NCBI RefSeq assembly: GCF_016906535.1 | Contig: NC_057378.1 | Span: 682,001-746,000 of the forward strand | Source of the DNA: Rhizoctonia solani | Taxonomy: Eukaryota; Basidiomycota; Agaricomycetes; Cantharellales; Ceratobasidiaceae | Length of the DNA: 64,000 nt | Direction of reading: 5' to 3' | Shown here: piece by piece, positions 15,424-26,313 of the stretch | Layout: each line of letters starts with the position of its first letter | How positions within the stretch are numbered: the stretch's first letter is position 1 | The notes under the pieces: model-generated | Seen by the model: only the letters and a program-made list of their open reading frames with translations | The model's database searches: none | Told to the model about the DNA's origin: nothing | Program-made: the position numbers and the translations under genes

Positions 15424-16825
15424 ATGCCGCCCAAAGTTCCACATCTCATGACTTTGGCCGACCTAAGCGTCGGTCAGATCAATCGCGCGCTTACTCATTC
15501 GGCCGCTCTCAAGCGGATTTCTAAACCGCTCTTGGAACCCTATACTGCCTCGACTCGTACACTGCCTCCCGTTGAGCAAACATGGCTAATAAGACAATCG
15601 CACTTTTGTTTAGCAAAAGGAGTACTAGGACTCGGGTTGCTGCGGAGACTAGTACCGTACTATTGGGTGGTCGTGCGCTATTTTTGGGGCGAGAAGATAT
15701 TCAACTGGGTGTGAATGAGAGTGCTAGAGATACCATTAATGTTCTAGGCGGTATGTGTCAAGGAGTATTTGCTCGGGTTGGGGAACACAAGGAAATAGAG
15801 GTGAGTGTAGTTTAATTTAAAAATTAAATAATATTTCATGACTCGAGCTAGGAACTTGCCGAGCACTCGCCCATACCAATCATAAATGCACTATCTTCGC
15901 TATGGCATCCTACTCAAATTCTTGCAGACATTTTGACCTTACATGAGCACGCTCATCTATTCGGGGGATCGCCCAAATCAAAGACAGACTCGGTACGTCC
16001 CGATCCGTCATGCGTCAATGACTCGGATCGGATATATTACTTATGCATACACACAGGACCTTCCTTCCCTGCGTCCTCTCACTGTTACATGGCTTGGAGA
16101 CTCATCAAACGTTTTACATGACATCTTGGTTGCTCTGCCTCGCCTAGGGCACCAAGTCCGCGTCGGAACTCCTCCCCAACAGGTATCCTAGAGCTCTTAT
16201 GTCATATGACGCATAGGGTAGAGTTAACCGAATGAAACGTTCTTCGTAGGCGTACCAATGTCCGAAACCTGTCTGGGATCGGGTGAAGGAATTAGGCTGC
16301 GAGAAGAATATTTTCTGGACCGACAATCCGTATGAAGCAGTCAAGGGAGCGGATGTAGTTGTGACGGATACTTGGTACGTGCCAATAACCTCGGGCATGA
16401 CCTTGGCCTGGCTTACTACTTACTCGCAACGATAACAAAGGATTTCCATGGGACAAGAGGCTGAGAAGGCGCAACGACTCAAGGACTTCCAAGGTTACCA
16501 AGTTACTGAGAAATTGTGCAAAGAAGGTGGTGCGAACCCCGACTGGAAATTCTTGCATTGCCTTCCAAGGAAAAGCAATGAAGTTGACGACGAGGTGAAC
16601 CCGTTTTGCTTTCCCCCACAGTATCGGAGCATGAAACTCATACGCCCGAGTCTACAGGTGTTTTACGGCCCCCGATCGCTTGTGTTCCCCGAAGCCGAAA
16701 ATCGAAAGTGGACCATCATGGGACTCTTTGAGTAAGTTAATTACAATAGCGTTGAGGGTGATATCCCGAAGATCGAACTAACACATTTTGAAACTAGCTT
16801 GCTCATCGGCCGGTGGACCATCTGA
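15424..16825 (+). CDS. ARG3: ornithine carbamoyltransferase, one frameshift
   Basis: Makes citrulline from ornithine and carbamoyl phosphate in arginine synthesis. Visible family motifs are [19 protein letters not shown], the carbamoyl-phosphate loop SKRSTRTR (about 15615), a [16 protein letters not shown] block with the conserved His-Pro-Thr-Gln, [11 protein letters not shown], and [14 protein letters not shown] carrying the conserved Cys-Leu-Pro. The last exon reads LLIGRWTI then TGA at 16823-16825. The frame breaks once: exon 1 reads through LPPVEQ, then one base is missing at about 15580 before [18 protein letters not shown]. An intron-like GTACAC...TTTAG stretch (57 nt) does not restore the frame and would remove a conserved strand. 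Most fungal enzymes are mitochondrial; starting at 15424 leaves no clear presequence, and the upstream ATG at 15355 adds only a weakly suitable one. Confidence 0.9.
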
Positions 16826-17232
16826 GCGTGTTTGATGCACCAAGTTGGAGAGCGAAAGCTGACCGGTCTTGCGACTACTCTGAACCGATCACCCAAAACG
16901 TTCTTAAAATATCGAGCCGCCACAGCGCTTGGATAGGCGTTGCTCATCGTTACCGTGTTATGTTTAGCCAAATTGACTCCATATTATTGTTGTCTTGAAC
17001 CCGTGAGGTCACCACGTTTGAGTCTAATGTATGCAATCAAACGGGTACTGCCTCACTCTAAGATCACCATAGTCGGAGGCCAAGTGTTTTCAAATTATTA
17101 AGCGCCCGATCACGCTTAGGTTACGGTCAACCACGTCGCGCAACTCCTAACGATTCTTTTATTACACTAATAGACCACTACAAAATAATTTCACGAAAAG
17201 CAAAAGACTTGGGATATCTGTGATATACTGAG
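16826..17232. other. intergenic, no gene recognised
   Basis: 3' region of ornithine carbamoyltransferase and promoter of the p24 gene. Only short ORFs are seen. Confidence 0.5.
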
Positions 17233-18192
17233 ATGCGTGGACTGACTGCTATCACGTTGCTTGCTGGTGCTATCGCCTCGGTCTCTGCGACCGCGTTGAC
17301 GACTACTATTCCACCAAATCAAAGATTGTGTTTCTACGCAGATGTCGACAAGGAGGGAGAAAAGATTGGGGTGAGTCTGATCTGTGTGTAGTGATCGATT
17401 CAAACATTTTGAACTTTGCCCAGTTTTACTTTGCAGTACGTGTCTTGGGTTGTACAAGGTAGAGGCGTGGAGTGATGCTGTGATAGGTGCAAAGTGGAGG
17501 AGATTTTGATATCGACTTTGAAGTCAAGGACCCTCTGAACGAACAGATTATTGATGGCCAGGTGCGTATCGTTCTAGGGTTTACTTTTACCAGAATTTAA
17601 TATGCCTTTGTATTTGCCTTGCTAGCGGGAACGTCAAGGCGATTACATTTTCACCGCCAACAAAGTGGGCGAATACTCGTTTTGCTTCGAAAACGACATG
17701 TCGTCCTTCACAGAGAAGCTAGTCGACTTTGATATCATGGTGGAGAGTGAACCGAGGAGGGAACCCCCAGCGCGTGCTAGCCAACTTTCGGATCACACGA
17801 GTGCGTTGGAGGAAAGCGTGTACAAGCTCAAGAGCATGTTGGCGACGGTGGAACGAACTCAGAAATAGTATGTTGTATCATTCGGTTTTTGGTGATCATC
17901 TCTAATAACCGTGGTCGTAGTTTCCACACTCGTGAAAACCGAGGTTTCTCTTTAGTCAAGTCAACTCAGAAGTATGTATCCTGGGCTTTGCCCCAAAGTC
18001 GTCACTCACAATTGTTTTCTAGTAAACTCTTTTGGTATGCGGTACTTGAGAGCTTGGCCATTGTATCCATGGCAGTGTACGTCCTTTACACTGAATATGT
18101 ATCTGTAACTTCGCAGCTGACCGGCCCAAAGGTTCCAGGTATATGTGTTGCAAAACTTCTTTAATAATACTGGGCGAAAATACAGGGTGTAA
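17233..18192 (+). CDS. p24/EMP24-GP25L family (TMED) cargo receptor
   Basis: p24 proteins cycle between ER and Golgi in COPII/COPI vesicles and help select cargo. The start ATG at 17233 gives a signal peptide (MRGLTAITLLAGAIASVSA). The GOLD domain follows across short exons: LCFYADVDKEGEKIG, GGDFDIDFEVKDP, GDYIFTANKVGEYSFCFEN. The paired family cysteines are the C of LCFYADV and the C of YSFCFEN. A coiled-coil region (SALEESVYKLKSMLATVE) precedes the transmembrane segment LFWYAVLESLAIVSMAVYV. After a final intron (about 18075-18138) the protein ends VLQNFFNNTGRKYRV, with FF and basic residues in the tail like the sorting signals of the family. Reading through that intron instead gives an unlikely tail (TGPKVPGICVAKLL). 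I cannot assign the alpha, beta, gamma or delta subfamily. Confidence 0.87.
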
Positions 18193-18252
18193 ATACATAG
18201 TTGTATACATGGATAGCTTGTGGTATATTTCTTCCTAGATATCAATGCAAGG

Positions 18253-19412
18253 CTAATCAATCTGCTCCCACAACGTCCCGTACTTGGCACTCTCTCCCAA
18301 GAAGCGGGGGCCTGCCAGTCCTTCTTGTAGAGTTTCCTCATCAGACTGTATTTCTGGCCAGTAAAACACCTCAACGTCTGGGACATTGCTTAGATGCTCG
18401 GCGTCGTCGAACGTAGTCTGGTCGTCCCATGAATTCTCCATGTCCCACCGAGGTCTAGGGGTCATCATCCACACGAAACGGCGAAGATTAGGAGAGTCGT
18501 TCAGTAATGTAATTATGGGGTCGGGCGGTAGAGCCTGTTTAAAATCTGACCATCGGATAGACGAGTTGACCAACACCAATTCCTCCAGCCATGGTAGATT
18601 TTTCAGTGTCCGTATCGTGTGTTCTGTGAGCATGGTGTACCCCAGGGCTAGACGCTTGACATTGTCGAAAGCTTGAGGAAGGTGGGACAAGCGCACGTAT
18701 TGATCCAGACCCTCGGATATAGACACTTCGATTAATTTGGGCCATGGCATGTTGAAGATGGAAGTAGGGGTGACGAGCTTCGAAGTTCCCCCGCATAAGA
18801 TCACCGGCCCCGTGTCTTGACCGTTTGGAGAACGCGTCGGGCGGAAGTGTTGGCGTCGACGCACATCCAGTAATAAGCGTTCGAGATTTAGATGCAGAGC
18901 GTGCAAGACGGCAAGTAAATCGTCCGAAAACTGGTACGATGCAATGTGGGTTGTGCACGATATAGAGAACTTCGTACGTATCTAGCCAAAGCGGTTGGTC
19001 GACCGAAATAGGCAATTGCTTTGCGGAAGGCAGCGAGTTGGGATTGGGTAGTGATGTGCACCCGTGAGTAGAGGTATCGGACGGCGAGGGACTCAAAGTA
19101 TTTATTGACCATACAGAGAGCGCGCAGAGTATCCCGAATCATAGGCTTGACGGCCAACCAATTGGGTTCATCCTCGTACGTAGCTACGTAGTCGATTATA
19201 ATTGCATGTAATTCTGGTGGAAGGGGAGGCCCTGGTGGAGTGGAAGCAAAATAGATTGTGGTTAATTTTGGTCCCGTTTTCAACGCAGAGCACTTGCCTC
19301 GCGAACATGCGTCGTCAGCGTTGGCAGGCTTCAGTGGCCCAGTGGGTAAATCCACGCAGTCTAGTGGCTCGGAGGGTACCATACCCTCGCCCTGGTAGTC
19401 AGGAGGCAACAA
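18253..19412 (-). CDS. F-box-like hypothetical protein
   Basis: The N-terminal half contains PPLPPELHAIIIDYVATY followed by LRALCMVNKYFESLAVRYLY, the pattern of fungal F-box-like domains that link substrates to SCF ubiquitin ligases. A phase-0 intron (GTACGA...GTACCAG, about 18940-18987) joins ALARY to FSDDLLAVLHALHLNLERLL, and the second exon has Leu-rich stretches (PWPKLIEVSIS, LPWLEELVLVN, SPNLRRFVWMM) resembling irregular leucine-rich repeats. It ends ESAKYGTLWEQID. The start at 19412 is the first ATG; a second Met ten residues later is also possible. Large divergent families of such proteins are common in Agaricomycetes, and the target is unknown. Confidence 0.78.
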
Positions 19413-19565
19413 CGATCGCCGCCGGCACTCCTAGGCTCCGGGGACGCTTGCCATAAGCGACGGGCGCTTACGTGGACGTCAGGCCACGCCCCAGGCCTCG
19501 GCCGCGATTTGACGTGCTCGTTGATCGGCCGGGATCATCGAACCGCATTCTTAGCATTGTCCACG
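19413..19565. promoter_or_regulatory. divergent promoter region
   Basis: Only about 150 bp separate the start codons of the leftward F-box-like gene and the rightward aldehyde dehydrogenase gene, so both must start from this GC-rich segment. No TATA box is seen. Confidence 0.55.
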
Positions 19566-21725
19566 ATGTCTCCGTCATCCCAAACCACTATAATTCCTCA
19601 TTCACAGGAGCCTTTGGTTACCTACCAATACCCCTCCGTACCTGAGCTGGATGAATTGGTAGTGCGATCCGGAAAGGCCCAGAAAGGATGGAAGAATGTG
19701 TCATTGGAAGATAGGCTGAAGATTGGTCGAAAGTTTGTCGTAAGTTGGTTCGGTTAAGATTAGTCGATCATTCTTACTCGTAGCGTTAGGAAGAATTTAA
19801 GGCAATGGATAACGATATCCCGCTTGAGCTCACGAAACAGATGGGCCGGTAAGCACGATGTTACGCTTACCCGTTACGCCCAACGTACAATCATCAATCG
19901 CACAGTCCTGTCTCTCAAAATCCTGGTGAAATTCGTGGAACTCTAGAGCGTGCAAATTACATGCTCTCTATTGCCGAGAAATCGCTAGCCCCTGTTGAAT
20001 TGAAAGACACGGATAAACCAGGCTTCAGGAGATATATCAAACGTGAACCATTGGGAGTTGTATTTGTTATCGCGCCTTGGAAGTAAGCGTATCCCCTTTG
20101 CCCCCCTATCGCCATTGCCAATAGTCCGACTCACCTGGCGTACAGTTTCCCATTCTTAACCTCGATCAATTCAGTTCTTCCGGCGATCATTGCGGGTATG
20201 TGCGATCAAAACGTTCCTTGTGATAATCGATTAAACTAGCGGATCCATTTATACAGGCAATTCAGTTATCCTCAAGCCTTCTCCACAGACGCCAGTATGT
20301 ACGAGTCCTTGATAGCTTAGATTACCGGTTTGATCAGGATATGCTTAGCTCACTGCTCACCGGCTTCAAAGTGCTTTTGAGAAGGCTGGACTCCCTGCGG
20401 ACGTGTTTTTGGTCACGCATCTTTCGCCCAAGCTCACTGCTCATCTTGTCGAACATCCCAAGGTCGACTTTGTGAGCTTTACCGGTAGTGTCGCAAATGG
20501 AAAGGTTCGGCTCGTCTAGGATCTTTTGATGCTGTACTTAAAAATTATTGTAGTCTGTGGCTCAAAGTGCTGTGAAGAGCGGGTTTAAAGGAGTTGCCCT
20601 CGAGGTAAGTCATGGTGAGATGGTAATGGGAGTCGAACTAACCGACTTCAGCTTGGAGGCAAAGACCCTGCCTATGTTCGAAGCGATGCAAACCTAGATT
20701 ACACCGTTGCGGAACTGGTCGATGGTGCGCGCATACATTCTCTATTGATCCCAATCTCATATCTGGCTTAGGTGCCTTCTTCAATTCCGGCCAGAGCTGC
20801 TGCGCGGTAGAGGTAAGATAGATTTCACGAATGTTCCCGGATCCACCCTTGACGAAACCTTAGCGTATCTACGTCCACGATTCCATTTACGATAAATTCG
20901 TTTCGGCGTATGCGGATCAAGTCAAGGTGGGCGGGTTCCACACCGCGCGCAAAAAGGCCAATTATAACGGTTCCTTTAGAAATACAAATTGGGAGATCCC
21001 ACTGACGCAACCACTAATCTCGGGCCTGTTGTTTCGGTCGCTAGTGCTGATCGCATCAGGAAGCAAGTGGATGATGCGAGTGAGTCTCGATCCATCCATC
21101 ATAATGCTTATAATCTTACTGATGATGCACATAGTCAAATCAGGGGCCAAGGCTCTTGTTCCTCAAGACCTCTTCCCTGTCGCCAAGCCGTAAGTACGCA
21201 ATGTTCTGATTTTTTTATGAGTGCTAAGGATGGGCCAGAGGGACCACTTATGTTGCGCCTCAGGTTCTAGTCAACGTGGATCACAGTAAGTAAATGAGCC
21301 AATAAACGGGAGGTTTGCCTAATTACTTTCAGCAATGGACGTGATGAAGGAAGAAACGTTCGGCCCTGTGGTCGGGATCATGCCGGTTGCGTCCGACGAG
21401 GCCGCCTTGGAGCTCATGAACGATTCTCCATATGGCCTGACTGCGTCCATCTGGACGTCTGATAAGCCTGAGTCTGAGGCCGCCTTTTTGAAATTAGTCG
21501 ATCAGCTCGAAACTGGCACTGTATTCCTCAATCGGTGCGACTACCTTGACCCTGCGCTTGCATGGACTGGAGTCAAGGATAGCGGGAGAGGTGTGAGCTT
21601 GAGTAAATTTGGTGAGCGAGATATGGTTGAGGTTGCTCCGACTGAAACAAACTTTTATAATTAAATTCGTAGGCTACGATCAACTTACTCGCGCTAAATC
21701 CGTTCATATGAAGATTGTTACATAA
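19566..21725 (+). CDS. NAD(P)-dependent aldehyde dehydrogenase
   Basis: Oxidises aldehydes to acids. About a dozen exons. Motifs in order: PLGVVFVIAPWN (cofactor fold), LTSINSVLPAIIAGNSVILK, FVSFTGSVANGK, the general-base segment ALELGGKDPAYV with Glu, and the nucleophile segment FFNSGQSCCAVERIYVHD with the active-site Cys. Later come KEETFGPVVGIMPV and NDSPYGLTASIWTS. A last intron (GTGAGC...CGTAG) replaces an apparent tail (ERDMVEVAPTETNFYN) with YDQLTRAKSVHMKIVT and TAA at 21723-21725, the kind of ending other family members have. The frame is intact. Length and motifs fit the succinate-semialdehyde/general ALDH group; the substrate cannot be fixed from sequence. It shares its promoter region with the leftward F-box-like gene. 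Confidence 0.92.
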
Positions 21726-22121
21726 ATGTATTTTTCAATGAAAATACCGAGTGGTGGCCAAATATATAATGCAAGCGCGATACCAAGCCTGAGCTGACCT
21801 TTGAATCGCCACCCTCGAGGGTTGTCAACCTTGGAGTCGTGATCGTGATTAGAAGTTACCTAGATCTCCTACACCAGTAGCCAATTCTGTCATAATTTCT
21901 TCTGAAACCTGTGCAACTGCATATATCCAATCTTGATGCGTTAGTTATCGAAGCTGACTACAGACCACGTTGACTTCTTGGAAGTGGCGTGCTGTGCACG
22001 GGCATTGTTCTTGCCATCACTCCTTCGAATAAAACAGGGAAGGAGGGTTTGCGCAAGCTCTTGGGCTGTATATATACCTTGAAGTTCTCTTGGAAGGCTT
22101 CTGCGCTACCTTCTCACCTCC
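21726..22121. other. intergenic region with promoter
   Basis: Contains the 3' end of aldehyde dehydrogenase and the promoter of the Ser/Thr-rich membrane protein. Nothing else is recognised. Confidence 0.5.
22069..22076 (+). promoter_or_regulatory. TATA box
   Basis: A TATATATA run lies about 50 bp before the ATG at 22122, so the untranslated leader of this gene would be very short if it is used. Confidence 0.45.
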
Positions 22122-23364
22122 ATGAGGTATCTGTGGCTCGGTCTTTTGCTCGCATTGAGCACGTGTGCTGCATCTCTGCCAAGAGAACTACACAACCCTG
22201 AGGCGGTTGATAAACTAGTGAGTGTTGCCCATTCCAACAACATAGCACTGTACTTACCTTTCCCCATTTCTATAGCTCAATGCGCGTCAGACTTCATCTG
22301 CCGCGTCTAGTTCCACAGATGCTCCCGCTCAGTCCGCAACCAGCATAAATTCTGCGGCACCCTTCCCAACAACAAGTTCTGTGGCGTCTTTGACGACTCC
22401 TACGAATGATGCTACCACAACAGTATCTGTTGTGGTTACGTCAACCCGAACATCCAGTATGACTAGCCCCACGTCTTCGTCATCATCATCATCCACTCAG
22501 TCGTCGACATCAACTCATTCGTCGAGCTCAGAAACGACCTCCATGACACCCACTTCCGCGCCTCTTACCGACATCAATGTGCCCTTTTACCAGTCCAAAT
22601 ACTACGCGATGATCATCGCGCTCTGTTGTTTCGCGGTTGGCCTGCTCATCGCCTTTATTGTTTCAGTCGTCATTGCTTTGCGCGCCCGATCCGACGTTGG
22701 TGATCTCCGAGACAGACTGAACAGATACGAGGAGCAGATGTACTTGAGCAAACAAGAGGACTCGACATCCTATGTCGGATACGCGGTTCCTCATAGCTTC
22801 GGACAGCGATCTTACGGTCGGGTTTCTACCAACGACTCGGATAGTACATTAGTCACTCGTTCGCGCCAACCGACCAGTACCAGTGGAGGTCAGCGAGAGT
22901 TCGGTGTTATCTCGCCGTCTCCACTTGGACAAGGAACAAAACCAAAAAGTCGCTCTCAAACAGGACAACGCCGAGTCACATTCAGCGATGAGGGGCCCTC
23001 GACGGATGAAGCACCGCTCCTGTCATCCAGTGTTTTCCGCGATTCCATACCTCAATATGCTCCACAGTACTCGCAAGCGCCTGCGCCCAAACCAATTGAT
23101 CCGTATGGTTCCTCAGCGCTTGCGCAGTCACCACCCCAGTTTCCGGCCTCTCCACCTCCACAAACCACTTTTGAATCCACCCCGTTTACGCCCGCACTGG
23201 CGCTGGGTCCCAGAGTGAACAGTCCAACCCGAGTTGCTTCGCCCCCAATACGCCGACTGCCTGCCACTCCCGACCTCTCTTCGAGTGAACAAGATGACGT
23301 ATATGCAAACCCATTCCCCCCTGCGCAAGATCATTCAGCGAATGGCAATTACCAATACCGCTAA
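22122..23364 (+). CDS. Ser/Thr-rich single-pass membrane protein (sensor/mucin-like)
   Basis: A signal peptide (MRYLWLGLLLALSTCAAS) is followed by one short intron (about 22216-22275), then a long Ser/Thr-rich ectodomain with poly-Ser runs that should be heavily O-mannosylated. A single helix (AMIIALCCFAVGLLIAFIVS) and the basic stop VVIALRARSD follow. The cytoplasmic tail of about 220 residues is Pro/Ser-rich (for example PQFPASPPPQTTF) with a possible basic phosphorylation site RRVTFSDEG. The architecture resembles Wsc/Mid2-type wall-stress sensors, but no WSC cysteine domain is present, so a sensor role is only an analogy. The membrane segment closely resembles that of the cupin gene at 13834. 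Confidence 0.83.
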
Positions 23365-24447
23365 ATAACTTATTTAATGAATTCTCTACTTGTATTTATT
23401 TCATTGAAGCTTCCTTGAACAATTGTCTCCAAGATTGGGATTGCTTGGATTATTATTTTATTGTGTATCGATTATGATCTTCATAGTACAAAATCTTCAT
23501 GAGTTTTCGAGAGCTTTAAAGGTATATGCACATAGTTCCCTCGGAGAGGAGGTTCGGAGCATGCTACTATAGCATATGCGCGGATGCATATTGGCACAAG
23601 AAGCCCGAGGCTCTCGTAGCGGCTAGTTCTGATTCAGGCTGTGTAACCTCTCCGATAGTGTGCTATTTTTGTGAGAGGCCTAGATCTGGATAGGCTAGAT
23701 CTAGAAACGCGTGCCACTGGCCTGGTGGGCCTAGCGCTTGTCAGGACCAACTTATTTCGAATTGGTTGAACATGTTCCTTGGTCACTTTATTGCGACCAC
23801 GACTTTCTATTCATACAGGGCTTGCATTACCATCGGCGGATACAGATAGCTTGTTCGACTATGTATACTAGCTGAGCGTCGGCTGGATGAATATTTGCAA
23901 ATCTCTGGTACTTGCGTGGGTACGATTTCAGCCTTGGTAGGTCTGTACCCTATGACCAGCTAAATCATATACTCAGCTGGGACATAAGAAGATTCTGTAA
24001 AGCCCTTCGAGCACTAGCGAGCTAAAAGAAAGTTATACATCGATATTGAATTAACTATACTCGAAAAACCTTGTTCATATAGTCAGCTCTGCTTAGCGAC
24101 CGGATGCTCTAAAGTTCGCACCTATCTCCAACAAGTTACTGTGTTGTATTGCGTTTTCTCTAGTTGAATATGGCCACGCCCAGCGTTTAGACTACAAAGT
24201 TATATTCTTGGTTTCTTATTCCTAACTTGAGGTTACTAATGCAAAAAATTACGTACTCGGTAACGCTACTGATGAGTGACGCTCATCTCGTGCCTATGGT
24301 CATTCTGTACTCGTCCTGGTATAAAACACATCTACGGTCAATCCTAGTTCCTCACTCCGGTAGTCACTTCCCACTTTTCTTACTCTTCTTTCTTCAGCGC
24401 TAGCGCTTTCGTGACAGGTTCACTCTTCAGCTCTTCATCTTTACATC
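23365..24447. other. intergenic region, no gene recognised
   Basis: About 1.1 kb without a supported ORF. A GC-rich patch at 23690-23750 has short internal repeats (CTAGATCT occurs twice at about 23680-23705). The right end is the promoter and CT-rich leader of the Egh16-like gene. Confidence 0.45.
24320..24326 (+). promoter_or_regulatory. TATA box of Egh16-like gene
   Basis: TATAAAA lies 128 bp before the ATG at 24448 and is followed by a CT-rich leader (24365-24420), an arrangement typical of strongly expressed fungal genes. Confidence 0.55.
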
Positions 24448-25458
24448 ATGTTCTCCAAGTCGCAGGTCGCTTCCATTCTCCTTGCTCTCTTTGCTGCCAC
24501 CGCAGTCAACGCACACGGTGCCATCGTTGCTGTCAAGGGCGAGAACGGCGTCAACGGTCAGGCATTTGGCGTCGTTGACACTACTCCCCGTGATGGTACC
24601 AAGCGCAACCCCTTCCAGGTCAGTTGTCGTCTACTGTTATGTGGGGTAAGAAGGTTAGAACTGACGGAACGGACAGACCGACACATCCATCATCCGTGAC
24701 AAGGAAATCGCCAGCGGCGATGCCCAAGCTTGCGGACGTACTCTCGCCGGTGGCGTGAACGATATGGCTGCTCAGATGTCGGGTGAGTCCACTGCCGAAC
24801 TAGTACACACCCTCATTTACTTATACCCCACATTCAATCAGAGGCATCTTCTGCTGGTCTTGCATCGGTTGGCTCCGATGGGTCGGTCACGATGACTGTT
24901 CACCAAGTCAACGGTGACGGCGCTGGTCCATACACATGCGACGTCTCTGCGGACGCATCTGGCCAGAACTTTGTGGCCATGGAGGTGACGACCAATGTGC
25001 CGGGCCAGAACTCGCGTTCGCAAGCCAAGGCTGAGGACTTCCCGCTTGTGGCTCAGATGCCAGCGTATGTGATGACATATTTTCTCTGAGTATATGCGCT
25101 GACTCTGGGGTTCGTGTGAATGTAGGGGTACGACGTGCACTGGTGGCCCAGACGGCAACGCTTGCATTGTACGATGCCGCAATGCGGCTCGTGCCGGACC
25201 GTTTGGTGGATGTGTACCGGTTACAAATGCTGCTGAAGCAGGAGCCAAAGGCAAGGTGAGGAGTGTTTTAAAAGTTGTTTTCACAAGAGTATGCTCATGC
25301 TAATGCTGTTGTGATAGGCTCCTGCGAAGCGGGAAGTGACAATCGCCGAGGCGGAAGAGGCACTCAGGGAGGACATGGAGAAGCGATCTGTTCAGGCTGA
25401 GAAGAAGAGGTACCTGCGCACTCGTGTTGCCGGTGTCAAGGCCGGATACTGGATCTAA
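24448..25458 (+). CDS. Egh16-like (GAS1/MAS-type, DUF3129) secreted protein
   Basis: The signal peptide is MFSKSQVASILLALFAATAVNA. The mature protein starts HGAIVAVKGENGVNGQAFGV and continues DTTPRDGTKRNPFQ and TDTSIIRDKEIASGDAQACG, the conserved opening of the Egh16/Gas1 family, first known from cereal powdery mildew and from appressoria of the rice blast fungus. Later exons contain GPYTCDVSADASGQNF and GTTCTGGPDGNACIVRCRNA with paired cysteines. The C-terminus is charged (EAEEALREDMEKR) and contains KR dipeptides that could be protease sites. Four introns and an intact frame. Members are secreted and some affect host penetration; the molecular activity of the family is not settled. The TATA box and leader suggest strong, inducible expression. 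Confidence 0.87.
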
Positions 25459-26313
25459 GAGTGTATGCGAGCGTAAAAGTCGATTAGTGTATTCATACCG
25501 TAGATACATATTATACGGGATAATGGGAAGTTATAACCCTCGGATTTTATCGATTCACTTGAGAGCCAGGCCAGATATGATTTGCCCTTTCGGCAAATAT
25601 AATCATCGTTCAATGCACATCCACTAACGAATACAGTAACGTGAAAGCTACAATATGTTGTTGACATTAGCCGCAAGAACTTATGAAGTTGGACTCTGGT
25701 TTCATTAAAGCAACCCACCAACGTTACTCCGTGAATCATTAATAAACTGCTAGTCGATGATACGGTGCATACAGCTGAGTAGGCTTACATCATCGAGGGC
25801 TTTCAACGATACCGTGGATGATCGGGCCGGTGGATCGCACCAGTCATGACTTCGGGTCGCATTCGTTTGTCCCCTTTATAGTCATTCCTTGGAAGACTTC
25901 TCACAGATCTTACCTGCATTTATCTAACTTTGTCCTATCTTGGGTCTCACAGTCCAGTTTTGTGGTTTGATTATTCAGAAAGTTAATTGCGGAAGAAACG
26001 ATGGAGACTAATCATATCTTAAGCTTGATGCTGAATCTTTGTCAAATACTGGATTGAGCTCAAGTCATTTGGGCTTCCGATTCGTAGATTATGGCTTAAC
26101 AGGTCGAAAAACCAGCGTCTTTCATAGTCGAAGTTTTGTAAATCATGACAATCATTGCTCACTCGAGACTCGGAAGTTCAAACCATGTGGAAATTAGCCT
26201 CCCCTAAGGTAGCTTGAGCGCCGAAATACATTTACGTATTGGAGAACCACACTCGGATGTCATGAGGTAGAGGCTCCCGCAAGCTAAATAGCCGGACCCA
26301 GTAAGCTCGCGCT
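25459..26313. other. intergenic, no gene recognised
   Basis: Only short ORFs; no repeats or RNA genes recognised. It separates the Egh16-like gene from the first amidase. Confidence 0.45.

Noticed and set aside
15556..15613. Possible intron GTACAC...TTTAG in ornithine carbamoyltransferase
   Set aside because: It does not restore the reading frame and would delete the conserved KTIALLF strand next to the STRTR loop.
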